DNA of 37,455 bases, from positions 1-37,455 of the forward strand of contig CAZYWP010000014.1 in the NCBI GenBank assembly GCA_964651495.1, written 5' to 3'. Under the pieces are notes generated by a model, which saw only the letters and a program-made list of their open reading frames with translations, had not been told where the DNA came from and did not search any database. The DNA comes from CAZNVB01 sp964651495 (GTDB lineage Bacteria; Acidobacteriota; Aminicenantia; Aminicenantales; UBA8522). Shown here piece after piece: positions 15,420-22,725 of the stretch. A program made the translations under genes and the position numbers. Every line of letters starts with the position of its first letter. Within the stretch, counting starts at the first letter, position 1.

Positions 15420-17735
15420 ATGGCGCTCCTGAGAAGAGCTTTTCTCATGTGGGGCGGCGCAAGCCTGGCCGGCGCCGGCTTGGCCCCCCGGGCTTTGTTC
15501 CCCTCATCTTATCCGCGGAAATCTTCCTCAGACTCTCCTTCCCTGGCCAGGGATCAGCTGCTCAACGAAGAATTCCCCTTTCCCTTTGACGAAAAATATT
15601 TTGCCTGCTCCGAGAGGGTCTTCAACTTGCGGGCTTCCGGCGGAGGCTGGCGGGCCGGGCTCAGTCTGGTCATGAGGCCGGGAAAAACGCTGGATGTGAA
15701 GGTCCTGACCGCAGAGAGCCCGGAGGGGCTGGCCGCCACCAAGGACGTGATGACCTTTTACGGCGTCGGTGATATCCTGGAGACAGAGTTCTTCGCCGGG
15801 GATATCCCGAGGCTGTACTATCAGGTGCTCTACCGCGAGGGGGGAGAGAGCTGGAAAGCCCTGGCGCCCAAAAGCGTCAAGCTCCCGGCGGTCCTGGACC
15901 GGGGCGGCGAGCTCAAGGTTATCCTTCTCTCGGATGACCACACTTTCGACGACGGCGACTGTCTCGTGTCCGATGACCTCAAGGCCGCCAAGCTGAGCGG
16001 CGATTATGTCAACACGCTCCTGCGGGAGTTGCGCTTCAACCCGCTCCTCCGGCCGCAGACTGCCCTGCGGCACCTTAAAAACGGGCTCTGTCTGGCCCAC
16101 GCCCTCCGCTATATCATGGCCAGCGAGGACCCCGACCTGATCATCAACCTGGGTGACACCACCGGCATCGGCGCAAGCTACAAGTGGGCCGGGCTTGGAC
16201 TCCCGACCGTCGGGCTGACCGACAAGGAATATGATTATATTTCCCATACCCTCTGGCTCCGGATGAGAAAACTCTACTCCGGCCTGACTCCCTATGTTCC
16301 TGTGCTCATCGCCCAGGGCAACCATGACGGTGAGGAGCAGTGGACTTCGGCCCGGTTCCGGGCGGGCGAGTGGCGGAAAAAGCTCTTCCCCACGCCCGAT
16401 GACCGGACTTATCCCGAAGGCGGCCATCCCGACGGCCTTTATTATGCGCTCTCTTTGGGAACCGACAACTCTTATCGGGGGGGCGCGCGGTTCATCATCC
16501 TCCACACGACCGCGTTTACCGGTGACCGGCATCCCCAGAAACCCGAGGAATGGACCCTGGGAGAGGGCCAGCTCCGCTGGTTCGAGAGCGTTCTTCGGGC
16601 GGGCGAAAGGGACTGGGTGTTCGCCTGCCTGCACCATGTCCTGGGAGGCTGGCCGGCGGGCTCGAATGAATTTGAGAAAAGCTATTCTTACGGCAGGGGG
16701 CCGCTGTTCACGTTCGAGGATTACCTCGGCTACGCCGACCCGGCCCGAGTCGAGCAGGTCCGGCTCACCGAGCTCGGCCAAGAGCATGGGTTGAGGGCTT
16801 TCCTCTACGGTCATGACCACATCTTTCACTCCAAGTCGATTGTCCAGGACCCCGGGGGAAAAGATATGCTGGGGGTCTGCTGCGGCGCGACCAAGTACAT
16901 GGGTGAGGCCGGCTGGTGGAAAGGCCAGTATTGGCGCAGACATTATGGGCAGAGCGAGCAGCCGGCGCCGCAATTCTGGGGGCCGCCGGGCCTGACCCGG
17001 CTGACCCTCCGAAGGGACGAAGCGGTCATCGAGTATCTTGTCGCTGGATATTCGGCCTATACAAACATCCCCGAGAACGCGGGGGTCGGGACGGTGCTGA
17101 CAACGCGGCGCCTGCTGAACCCGCCGCCCCGGCTCCTCATCGAACAAAAAGAGCTGTCCTTCCGGGCCGCCGAGGGCAAAATGGGGCCCCCTCCCCATGT
17201 CCTGCGAATCAAGAACGGCGGCGGGGGTGCTCTCCGCTTCGGCCTCAAATCGGATGCGGACTGGATATTTCTTTCGCCGGCGTCAGGACAGAGCTGGGGG
17301 GAGTGGGACGAGATCACGGTGACAGCCCGGACCAGGCGGCTGGCGGAAGGGTCCTACCAGGGCACAATCGCCATTGAAAGCGACGAAAGCGGGGGCACCC
17401 CATGCGAAGTCAAGGTCCGCCTGACCGTTGATCCGTTCTTCAATCATCCGCCGCGGAATTTCCGCGGCTGGAAAACGGAGAACGCGGGTTCATTCTCGGC
17501 GGAAGTGGACATCTCCCTGGCCTGGAGTCCGCACCCATTAAACAAGTCCGTCTCCAGGTACCGCGTTTATCGGCTGGACGACACGGGGAACCAGATCGTC
17601 CTGGGCGAAGTGGAGGCAAAGATCTTCAGTTATACGGTCAAAAATATGGCCCGGGCGAAAGCGCACCGTTTCGCCCTGGCGGCGGTGGACCGGAAGGGAA
17701 GAGAAGGCCAGCGCGGCTACACGACCGTCCCCTGA
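15420..17735 (+). CDS. Tat-exported metallophosphoesterase with C-terminal Ig-like domains
   Basis: 771-residue predicted periplasmic or surface enzyme. The twin-arginine signal is MALLRRAFLMWGGASLAGAG (R5-R6). The calcineurin-like metal site is complete: SDDH (171-174), GDT (245-247), GNHD (300-303), the histidines of CLHHVLGG (404-410) and GHDH (464-467). After it, about 580-680 resembles a BACON-like strand-rich domain (ELSFRAAEG..., DADWIFLSPASG, YQGTIAIES), followed by an Fn3-like module to the end. Such enzymes hydrolyse phosphomono- or diesters of nucleotides or phospholipids; the substrate is unknown. GGAGG lies 11 bases before this ATG. An ATG at 15357 or GTG at 15348 would give an unusually long stretch before the Tat motif. 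Confidence 0.8.
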   Translation: MALLRRAFLMWGGASLAGAGLAPRALFPSSYPRKSSSDSPSLARDQLLNEEFPFPFDEKYFACSERVFNLRASGGGWRAGLSLVMRPGKTLDVKVLTAESPEGLAATKDVMTFYGVGDILETEFFAGDIPRLYYQVLYREGGESWKALAPKSVKLPAVLDRGGELKVILLSDDHTFDDGDCLVSDDLKAAKLSGDYVNTLLRELRFNPLLRPQTALRHLKNGLCLAHALRYIMASEDPDLIINLGDTTGIGASYKWAGLGLPTVGLTDKEYDYISHTLWLRMRKLYSGLTPYVPVLIAQGNHDGEEQWTSARFRAGEWRKKLFPTPDDRTYPEGGHPDGLYYALSLGTDNSYRGGARFIILHTTAFTGDRHPQKPEEWTLGEGQLRWFESVLRAGERDWVFACLHHVLGGWPAGSNEFEKSYSYGRGPLFTFEDYLGYADPARVEQVRLTELGQEHGLRAFLYGHDHIFHSKSIVQDPGGKDMLGVCCGATKYMGEAGWWKGQYWRRHYGQSEQPAPQFWGPPGLTRLTLRRDEAVIEYLVAGYSAYTNIPENAGVGTVLTTRRLLNPPPRLLIEQKELSFRAAEGKMGPPPHVLRIKNGGGGALRFGLKSDADWIFLSPASGQSWGEWDEITVTARTRRLAEGSYQGTIAIESDESGGTPCEVKVRLTVDPFFNHPPRNFRGWKTENAGSFSAEVDISLAWSPHPLNKSVSRYRVYRLDDTGNQIVLGEVEAKIFSYTVKNMARAKAHRFALAAVDRKGREGQRGYTTVP

Positions 17736-17741
17736 AGACGG

Positions 17742-17792
17742 CCCCCCCGAAGAAATTACCTGGAGCGGCGGAATTGTCTAATTTTTCGGGGG
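17742..17792. terminator. Inverted repeat between convergent genes
   Basis: CCCCCGAAGAAATTA (17744-17758) pairs with TAATTTTTCGGGGG (17779-17792) with one bulged base and a 20-base loop. It lies 6 bp after the phosphoesterase stop and before the end of the convergent gene. No clean U tract follows on either strand, so termination is likely but not proven. Confidence 0.45.
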
Positions 17793-17842
17793 AGGTACTG
17801 AGAGCCAGAGCTTTCCCGGGATGAATTGGTGGGTGCGGCGAA

Positions 17843-18631
17843 TCAGTGGAGCGCTTCGACGCCGTCGATGCCGAAGGTGAATTCGCCTGGGTGATTTCTG
17901 AAGAATTTGGCCGGCAGGTCCGGGTTATTGTGGGGCTTGAAAATGATCCGAATCTTTTTTATAGATTGAAAGCGGCCGAGTTCGAATTTTTCCGGGGCGC
18001 TCCTTCCCGTGCCTTGGCCGATGACCTCCCAATCGCCTCTTTCCCCCATGACCAAAACACCATACCAGAAGCCTTCCCACCACTGGTAAGCCGTCGCGTC
18101 TGTCGCGACATCGCCTTCTTCAGCCTCCGTCATCACCTCTTGTAAGCCTGCCAGCCTGGCGTAGACGGCAATGTCTTCGCCCGGCCCGTTTCGGGCGCTG
18201 AAGTCGAGATCCAGGAGGCCGAGCATTGATATTTCGGCATACCGGCCGTCGGGTAAATGCAGGGCGTATTCCGGGTTTTCTACCAGATAGGTTTCCGGCA
18301 GAACCTGAGTGGCATGGATAGGGCCCTGGGCTTCAAGTGGTCCCATCCTGGCCCGAGAAGGCTCAGAAGTGGCTGCCGTCTCGGAGTCCTGGCCGGCAGG
18401 CATCTGCTCCGTAACTGCAGGCTCGCCTTCGGCCGCCTCCGGAGAGGTCATCGTGACCGCTGGCGTTTTGCGGACCGATTGGAGATCGGCGTTGGTGATG
18501 ACCTTGACGTTTTTCCCCTTGAGCTTTTCCCGGCGTTCCTGTTCCGCCTTGGAGACTTCCACCAGGCTCTGAGAAAGGAGCAACCCGGCCGAAAGCATTG
18601 CGATCAAGATTCGAGGTGCTGTTTTGCTCAT
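17843..18631 (-). CDS. Secreted protein of unknown function
   Basis: 262-residue protein with a clear signal peptide (about 1-29, core LIAMLSAGLLLS, ending near SKA). The mature N-terminus begins EQERREKLKGKNVKVITNAD, a charged segment that looks conserved in style but that I cannot assign. A low-complexity Ala/Glu/Pro/Thr linker (about 58-95) follows. The C-terminal half (about 115-262) is strand-rich and ends with WEVIGQGTG and RFQSIKKIRIIFKPHN, resembling a galactose-binding or discoidin-like jelly roll; this is only an impression. ATG has GGGAG at proper spacing, a good promoter and a very short leader. Monocistronic. Confidence 0.75.
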   Translation of the reverse strand: MSKTAPRILIAMLSAGLLLSQSLVEVSKAEQERREKLKGKNVKVITNADLQSVRKTPAVTMTSPEAAEGEPAVTEQMPAGQDSETAATSEPSRARMGPLEAQGPIHATQVLPETYLVENPEYALHLPDGRYAEISMLGLLDLDFSARNGPGEDIAVYARLAGLQEVMTEAEEGDVATDATAYQWWEGFWYGVLVMGERGDWEVIGQGTGRSAPEKFELGRFQSIKKIRIIFKPHNNPDLPAKFFRNHPGEFTFGIDGVEALH

Positions 18632-18648
18632 CTTTTGCTCCCCTTATA

Positions 18649-18676
18649 ATTATAGACAATTTCCCGAAAAAAGCAA
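18649..18676 (-). promoter_or_regulatory. Promoter of the secreted protein gene
   Basis: Minus strand TTGCTT (18671-18676), 16-bp spacer, perfect TATAAT (18649-18654). Transcription would start near 18642, leaving about 10 bases that contain the GGGAG ribosome site. Confidence 0.65.
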
Positions 18677-18709
18677 TTTTCTGGTGCTTTTTTGTCCCTG
18701 GCGATGATT

Positions 18710-18738
18710 CAATTAGAAGAGCGTTTTTTCCAATTAGA
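18710..18738. repeat. Two direct copies of CAATTAGA, 21 bp apart
   Basis: CAATTAGA occurs at 18710-18717 and 18731-18738. The spacing is two helical turns, as expected for a dimeric regulator bound to one DNA face. The pair lies 34-62 bp upstream of the -35 of the secreted-protein promoter, a usual activator position. No regulator is identified. Confidence 0.3.
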
Positions 18739-18805
18739 TGAGGCGAGGGGTTGGCATGCCGGAGACACTTCCAAGACTCTGTTCTTTTATTATTAAACCT
18801 CCCTT

Positions 18806-18829
18806 CCCTCCTTGGGGAATCAAGGAGGG
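18806..18829. repeat. Palindromic repeat, CCCTCCTTG type
   Basis: CCCTCCTTG (18806-18814) and CAAGGAGGG (18821-18829) form a perfect 9-bp stem with a 6-base loop. A related arm pair recurs at 19000-19020. This composition resembles extragenic palindromes seen scattered in many environmental bacterial genomes. Confidence 0.6.
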
Positions 18830-18885
18830 AGGCTGGTCAGCGTCTCCGGAAAGGTCGGAGAGGAAGACCGTCGAAGACTGAGCGG

Positions 18886-18950
18886 GCGTTGCGAGGAGAG
18901 AAGCGACGTGGCGATCTCCAGGAGATTGCTTCGCTTACGCTCGCAATGAC
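18886..18950. repeat. REP-like long imperfect palindrome
   Basis: About 30 bases on each side of a centre at 18920 are near-complementary: TTGCGAGGAGAGAAGCGACG leading into GGCGATCTCC, then GGAGATTGCTTCGCTTACGC followed by TCGCAATGAC. The GCGAGC..GAAGCAATCTCC type is widespread as dispersed extragenic palindromes or MITE-like units. It is non-coding and would form a long hairpin in RNA from either strand. Confidence 0.65.
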
Positions 18951-18999
18951 AATAATCCTCGCTGGGACAAATCCGCGTTCTGACGACCCCAACCCCGAG

Positions 19000-19020
19000 C
19001 CTCCTTCGTTGACAAGGAGG
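19000..19020. repeat. Palindrome CCTCCTT-N7-AAGGAGG overlapping a -35 box
   Basis: CCTCCTT (19000-19006) and AAGGAGG (19014-19020) flank a 7-base loop holding most of TTGACA. It is related to the 18806-18829 palindrome, in the same CCTCCTT/AAGGAGG sense. It donates the -35 of the receiver-accD promoter. Confidence 0.55.
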
Positions 19021-19037
19021 GGGGTTTTGGCTACAAT
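19009..19037 (+). promoter_or_regulatory. Promoter of the receiver-accD-folC run
   Basis: Perfect TTGACA (19009-19014), 17-bp spacer, TACAAT (19032-19037). Transcription should start near 19044, only about 7 bases before the ATG at 19051, with no Shine-Dalgarno sequence in that short leader. Confidence 0.7.
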
Positions 19038-19050
19038 CGGGCCAGTCCCG

Positions 19051-19518
19051 ATGACCGATAAAAAAATCCTGATCGTCGATTACGATGCCGTCAGCCTGGA
19101 AATTCTGGCCAGCATCCTCGAGCCGTGCAAATACCAGATCATCAGAGCCGCGGACGGCCAGGCGGCCTACGAGAAATTCAAGGAAGAAAAGCCGGATGTG
19201 GTCATCCTCGAGGCCATCCTGCCCAAGATTCATGGCTTTGACCTGACCAAAAGGATCACCGAGGAAAGCCGGGGCCGGGTTCCTGTCATCATCGTCACCG
19301 GGCTCTACCGGGGTCCCCAATACAGGCTGGAGGCCCTCTCCACGTTCGGAGCGACGGATTATTTCGAAAAGCCCGTGGACAAGGAACGCCTGTTGCGGAC
19401 CGTGATGAGCCTGCTCAGCGAGGAAGAAGAGGTCGAGGAAGACCTGCCGAAGCCCGACCAGGTGCTCAAAGCGCTGGCGCAGAGAGGCAAGACTCAGGGC
19501 GCCGCTCCGGAAAAGTGA
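19051..19518 (+). CDS. Receiver-domain protein with Asp-to-Glu at the phosphorylation site
   Basis: 155-residue stand-alone receiver-like protein. Seen: acidic pair region ILIVDYD (D10, D12), then VVILEAILPKIHG where the usual phospho-acceptor Asp is E54, the conserved Thr in VIIVTG, and the conserved Lys in YFEKPVD. The fold elements (beta1-alpha5) are all present. The C-terminal tail from about 118 is acidic then basic and has no DNA-binding or enzymatic domain. A Glu at this site often mimics the phosphorylated state, so the protein may be locked on or work without a kinase; this is inference. The ATG is chosen because longer in-frame starts run back through palindromic repeats. Nine bases separate it from accD. 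Confidence 0.85.
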   Translation: MTDKKILIVDYDAVSLEILASILEPCKYQIIRAADGQAAYEKFKEEKPDVVILEAILPKIHGFDLTKRITEESRGRVPVIIVTGLYRGPQYRLEALSTFGATDYFEKPVDKERLLRTVMSLLSEEEEVEEDLPKPDQVLKALAQRGKTQGAAPEK

Positions 19519-19527
19519 CCTTCGCTC

Positions 19528-20319
19528 ATGGATAATCTGTGGACCCGCTGCAACAACTGCCAAAAAATCCTGTACAAGCAGGATATCCTGGACAACCGGT
19601 TTGTCTGCCCCTCCTGTAACTTCCATTTCCGGCTGGCCGCCCGGGACCGGCTGGAGATGATGTTCGACGAAGGGAAATTCGAGGTGCTGGATGAAAACAT
19701 CTTCCCGGTCGATATCCTTCATTTTGAGGATACCCAGAAATACACCGTCCGGCTGGAGGAGAACCAGAAAAAGACGGGCCTTTCCGAGGCTGTGGTCAAC
19801 GCCAGAGGAAAAATCGGGGGGATCGAGATTATCGCCTCGGCCATGGACTTTTTCTTCATGGGCGGGAGCATGGGCTCGGTGGTCGGGGAAAAAATTACCA
19901 GGGCGATCGAACGGGCGGCCGCGGAAAAATCGCCCCTGATCATCTTTTCTTGCTCGGGCGGCGCCCGGATGCAGGAAGGGGCCCTTTCCCTCATGCAACT
20001 GATGAAGACAAGCGCGGCCCTGGCTCGTCTCGAGGAAGCCGAGCTCCCGTTTATCTCCGTCCTGACCGACCCCACTACCGGGGGGACGACGGCGAGCTAT
20101 GCCATGCTGGGGGACCTCAACATCGCCGAACCCAACGCGCTCATCGGGTTTGCCGGTCCCCGGGTCATCGAACAGACCATCAAGGAGAAGCTGCCCAAGG
20201 GGTTCCAGAGCTCGGAATTTCTCCTGCAGCACGGCTTCCTGGATGATGTCATCGAACGGAGAAACCTGCGCAACTACCTTGCCCGGGCCCTCCGGCTCCT
20301 GCTGAACAGATATCAATGA
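19528..20319 (+). CDS. accD: Acetyl-CoA carboxylase carboxyltransferase subunit beta
   Basis: 263-residue AccD, which with AccA transfers the carboxyl group from biotin to acetyl-CoA to make malonyl-CoA, the first step of fatty acid synthesis. Seen: N-terminal zinc ribbon C8-x2-C11 ... C27-x2-C30, SMGSVVGEKITRAIE, the crotonase-fold oxyanion region SCSGGARMQEGALSLMQ, PTTGGTTASYAMLGD and IGFAGPRVIEQT. Length is slightly short of the roughly 300-residue norm but no motif is missing. Its stop overlaps the folC start (ATGA). accA is not in the window. Confidence 0.96.
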   Translation: MDNLWTRCNNCQKILYKQDILDNRFVCPSCNFHFRLAARDRLEMMFDEGKFEVLDENIFPVDILHFEDTQKYTVRLEENQKKTGLSEAVVNARGKIGGIEIIASAMDFFFMGGSMGSVVGEKITRAIERAAAEKSPLIIFSCSGGARMQEGALSLMQLMKTSAALARLEEAELPFISVLTDPTTGGTTASYAMLGDLNIAEPNALIGFAGPRVIEQTIKEKLPKGFQSSEFLLQHGFLDDVIERRNLRNYLARALRLLLNRYQ

Positions 20320-21611
20320 ACTATGGCCAGTGCCAGGAGTATCTCCGGGAGATCATCGCATCGGGCATCAAATTCGGGTTAGACAACGTCCGGACCGTCC
20401 TCTCTTCCCTCGGCCGGCCTGAGCAGCAGTATCCTTCCGTTTTAGTCGCCGGGACGAACGGCAAGGGGTCGGTATGTTCCATGCTGGCGGAAATTCTCTC
20501 CCTCCATGGCCATAAAGTCGGCCTCTTCACGTCTCCCCATCTTGTCCGGGTGGAAGAGCGGATCCGGGTTGGAAGAGAAACGATATCCCCGCGGGAATTC
20601 TGCTCTCTCCTCAGCCGGCTGAAGCGGACGATCGAGGAGCTGGTCAAATCCGGAATGCTGCCTTCCCCCCTGACCTATTTCGAGACGCTGACAGTCCTGG
20701 CCCTGCTCTACTTCTCGCGCCGGAGTGTCGATATTGCGGTGCTCGAGGTCGGGATGGGCGGGAGATTAGACGCCACCAATGTAGTCACCCCCCTCGTCTC
20801 GGTCATTACCTCGGTTTCACACGACCATCAGGAATTCCTCGGCCGGACTCTGGGCCAGATCGCCTTTGAGAAGGCCGGGATCATCAAGCCGGGCGTTCCC
20901 GTCGTCTGCGGACTCTCCGGGGGAACGGCGGCCCGGGTCATTAAAAAAAGGGCGGGCGAATTGGGCGCTCCCTTTTTTGGCGTTTTTGAGGACAGCGGCA
21001 CTTTCCGTTTCCGCAGAACGCGCGCCGGCCTTGTGTTCTCTTTTCGCTGGCGCGGCCGGATGTTCCGCTTCTCTCCCGCGCTTCCGGGCGAGCATCAGGG
21101 CCGGAACGGGGCCGTGGCCATCGCGGCTGCCCTCGAGATCGGCCGGCGCTGGAAAGCCCTGGATGAGAAAAAAATCCTCCGGGGGGTTGAACAGGCCGAC
21201 TGGGAGGGCCGGCTGGAAGCTGTCTCCCGCCGTCCGACGGTCGTCCTCGACGGCGCTCATAACGAGGAGGGCGCGCGGGCGGCGGCCGCCTATGCCCGCG
21301 ATTTCCTGCCCCGGCCGCTGACCCTCGTCTTTGGCATCATGAAGGACAAGAACATCCGGAACGTGGCGCGGCGGCTGTTTCCTCTGGCCTCGAAGATCGT
21401 AATTACGACCATACCGTGCGAACGGGCCGCCTCCCCTGAGCTCATATTCGCCGTGTCTCCGGTCCGGGGCAGGTCCGTTTTCCTTGAACCGGACCCCAGG
21501 AAGGCGGTGAACGCGGCCTGCCGGCTCACCCCGTCCCGGGGGTCCATCCTCATCACCGGATCGCTCTTCCTGGTCGGGGAGGTCAAACGGGCGGGAATAT
21601 TCTCCTCCTGA
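20316..21611 (+). CDS. folC: Folylpolyglutamate synthase / dihydrofolate synthase
   Basis: 431-residue Mur-ligase-family enzyme that adds glutamate to dihydropteroate or folates. Seen: P-loop AGTNGKGS (45-52), FTSPHLVRVEERIR (the second family signature), YFETLTVLALLYF, EVGMGGRLDATN with the catalytic metal region, SHDHQEFLG, EHQGRNGAVA at the start of the C-terminal domain, and VLDGAHNEEG. Length is normal. It is joined to accD by a 4-bp overlap, a pairing common in bacteria. A weak hairpin follows before the ATP synthase promoter. Confidence 0.95.
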   Translation: MNYGQCQEYLREIIASGIKFGLDNVRTVLSSLGRPEQQYPSVLVAGTNGKGSVCSMLAEILSLHGHKVGLFTSPHLVRVEERIRVGRETISPREFCSLLSRLKRTIEELVKSGMLPSPLTYFETLTVLALLYFSRRSVDIAVLEVGMGGRLDATNVVTPLVSVITSVSHDHQEFLGRTLGQIAFEKAGIIKPGVPVVCGLSGGTAARVIKKRAGELGAPFFGVFEDSGTFRFRRTRAGLVFSFRWRGRMFRFSPALPGEHQGRNGAVAIAAALEIGRRWKALDEKKILRGVEQADWEGRLEAVSRRPTVVLDGAHNEEGARAAAAYARDFLPRPLTLVFGIMKDKNIRNVARRLFPLASKIVITTIPCERAASPELIFAVSPVRGRSVFLEPDPRKAVNAACRLTPSRGSILITGSLFLVGEVKRAGIFSS

Positions 21612-21624
21612 TTTTTGGGTCCGG

Positions 21625-21648
21625 GGCCGGGTAGGCCCGAAACCGGCC
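21625..21648 (+). terminator. Weak hairpin after folC
   Basis: GGCCGGGT (21625-21632) pairs with AACCGGCC (21641-21648) including one G-U pair, closing an 8-base loop. A moderately T-rich stretch follows some bases later. It may attenuate rather than stop transcription into the atp genes. Confidence 0.35.
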
Positions 21649-21665
21649 TGCACCCTTTCAATTTC

Positions 21666-21694
21666 TTGATTTTTTAGGGTAATAGTGGTAAATT
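21666..21694 (+). promoter_or_regulatory. Promoter of the ATP synthase cluster
   Basis: TTGATT (21666-21671), 17-bp spacer, TAAATT (21689-21694). Start predicted near 21701, giving about 27 bases of leader with AGAGAAG before the ATG at 21728. Confidence 0.5.
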
Positions 21695-21727
21695 TTGGCC
21701 TCATTTTTCCGTCAGAGAAGTGAAATT

Positions 21728-22144
21728 ATGCTCTCCCTCGACGCCAACGTCATCGTCGTTTTTTTGATCGTCTGGGGCCTTATTCTGGTCCTCTCCAAAC
21801 TGTTTTTTAACCCGGTCCGCCGGGTCCGTGACGGAAGAGACAACGCCATTCTCGAGAACCGGAAATCCGGGAGCCAAGCGCTGGATTCTTATGACCAGAG
21901 CATGCGGGAAATCGAGACGGCCCTGAGGCAGGCCAAGGCTGCGGCGGAAGCGGCCAGGACGGCCCTGGCCGATGGGGCTTTGAAGGAAAAGGCCCGGATG
22001 ATCTCCGCCGTCAGCGCCGAATGCAAAACCCAGGTGGAGACGGCCCGGGCGGACCTGGACCGGACGGTCAGAGAACTCAAAGAAAAACTGGAGGCCGAGG
22101 CGTCCGCCCTGGCGGAGAGAATCGAGAAGAAGTTGTTGCCCTGA
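21728..22144 (+). CDS. F-type ATP synthase b'-type stalk subunit
   Basis: 138-residue peripheral-stalk protein. One membrane helix at residues about 7-26 (VIVVFLIVWGLILVLSKLFF) is followed by a long charged heptad-like helix to the end, rich in Ala/Glu/Lys/Arg, as in b and b' subunits. It would dimerise with the product of the next gene and link F1 to Fo as part of the stator. The ATG is preferred over a TTG 33 bases upstream that abuts the -10 box. Its stop overlaps the next ATG by one base (TGATG), so translation is coupled. No gene for subunit a or c precedes it. Confidence 0.82.
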   Translation: MLSLDANVIVVFLIVWGLILVLSKLFFNPVRRVRDGRDNAILENRKSGSQALDSYDQSMREIETALRQAKAAAEAARTALADGALKEKARMISAVSAECKTQVETARADLDRTVRELKEKLEAEASALAERIEKKLLP

Positions 22145-22725
22145 TGCCGGGAAGAAAGCAGGCCGCGCTCCTCCTGATCCTCGTGCCCCTCTTTCTGTGC
22201 GCCGCTTCCTCCGAGGAGAGCCATCGTTCCGCCCTCACGGATTATCTGGGCAAGACCGTGAATTTCATCCTTCTCTTCGGAGGCCTGGGGTTTCTCCTGG
22301 CCAAGCCGCTGCGGGCCTTTCTGGAGGCCCGGGCATCCGGGCTGAAAGCCACGATGGACGAGGCCGAAGCTTCCAGGAGAGAAGCGGAGGCAAGGCTCGA
22401 AGCAATCCGCGGGCGTCTCGGGCGCTTGGAACAGGAATTGGAGCAGATCAAGAGAGACGGCGAACTCAACGGGCGGCAGGAACAAGAGCGCATCCTCGAG
22501 CAGGCCCGCCGGGAGGCCGAGAAGCTAATGACCTTCGCCGGGCAGGAAATCAGGCATCAGGGCCAGGAAGCCGCGCGCGAGCTCCGGGCTTACGCCGCCG
22601 GGCTGGCGGTTTCTCTGGCCAGGACCCGGATCGAGGCCCGGCTGACCCCGGAGCTTCACTCCCGCCTCATCGATGGATCGCTCGGCGAAATCGGAAAGCT
22701 GCATGAGAAGCCATATTCTGGTTAA
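22144..22725 (+). CDS. atpF: F-type ATP synthase subunit b
   Basis: 193-residue stator subunit. It has two hydrophobic stretches, not one: a signal-peptide-like segment at about 8-22 (LLLILVPLFLCAAS) and the expected membrane anchor at about 38-56 (VNFILLFGGLGFLLAKPLR). A long coiled-coil helix (about 60-150) follows, then a C-terminal delta-binding segment (RIEARLTPELHSRLIDGSLG). If the first stretch is cleaved, the anchor would be the true N-terminus; forms with an added leader are known in some b subunits. It overlaps the delta gene by 23 bp. Confidence 0.87.
   Translation: MPGRKQAALLLILVPLFLCAASSEESHRSALTDYLGKTVNFILLFGGLGFLLAKPLRAFLEARASGLKATMDEAEASRREAEARLEAIRGRLGRLEQELEQIKRDGELNGRQEQERILEQARREAEKLMTFAGQEIRHQGQEAARELRAYAAGLAVSLARTRIEARLTPELHSRLIDGSLGEIGKLHEKPYSG

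Noticed and set aside
15528..17198. 556-codon open frame opposite the phosphoesterase gene
   Set aside because: Antisense shadow: the plus-strand frame holds a complete metal site and Tat signal, and the antisense translation has none.
18756..18881. 41-codon frame starting at ATG 18756 with GAGGGG upstream
   Set aside because: It reads straight through the CCCTCCTTG palindrome and has no promoter, so its sequence is repeat-derived.
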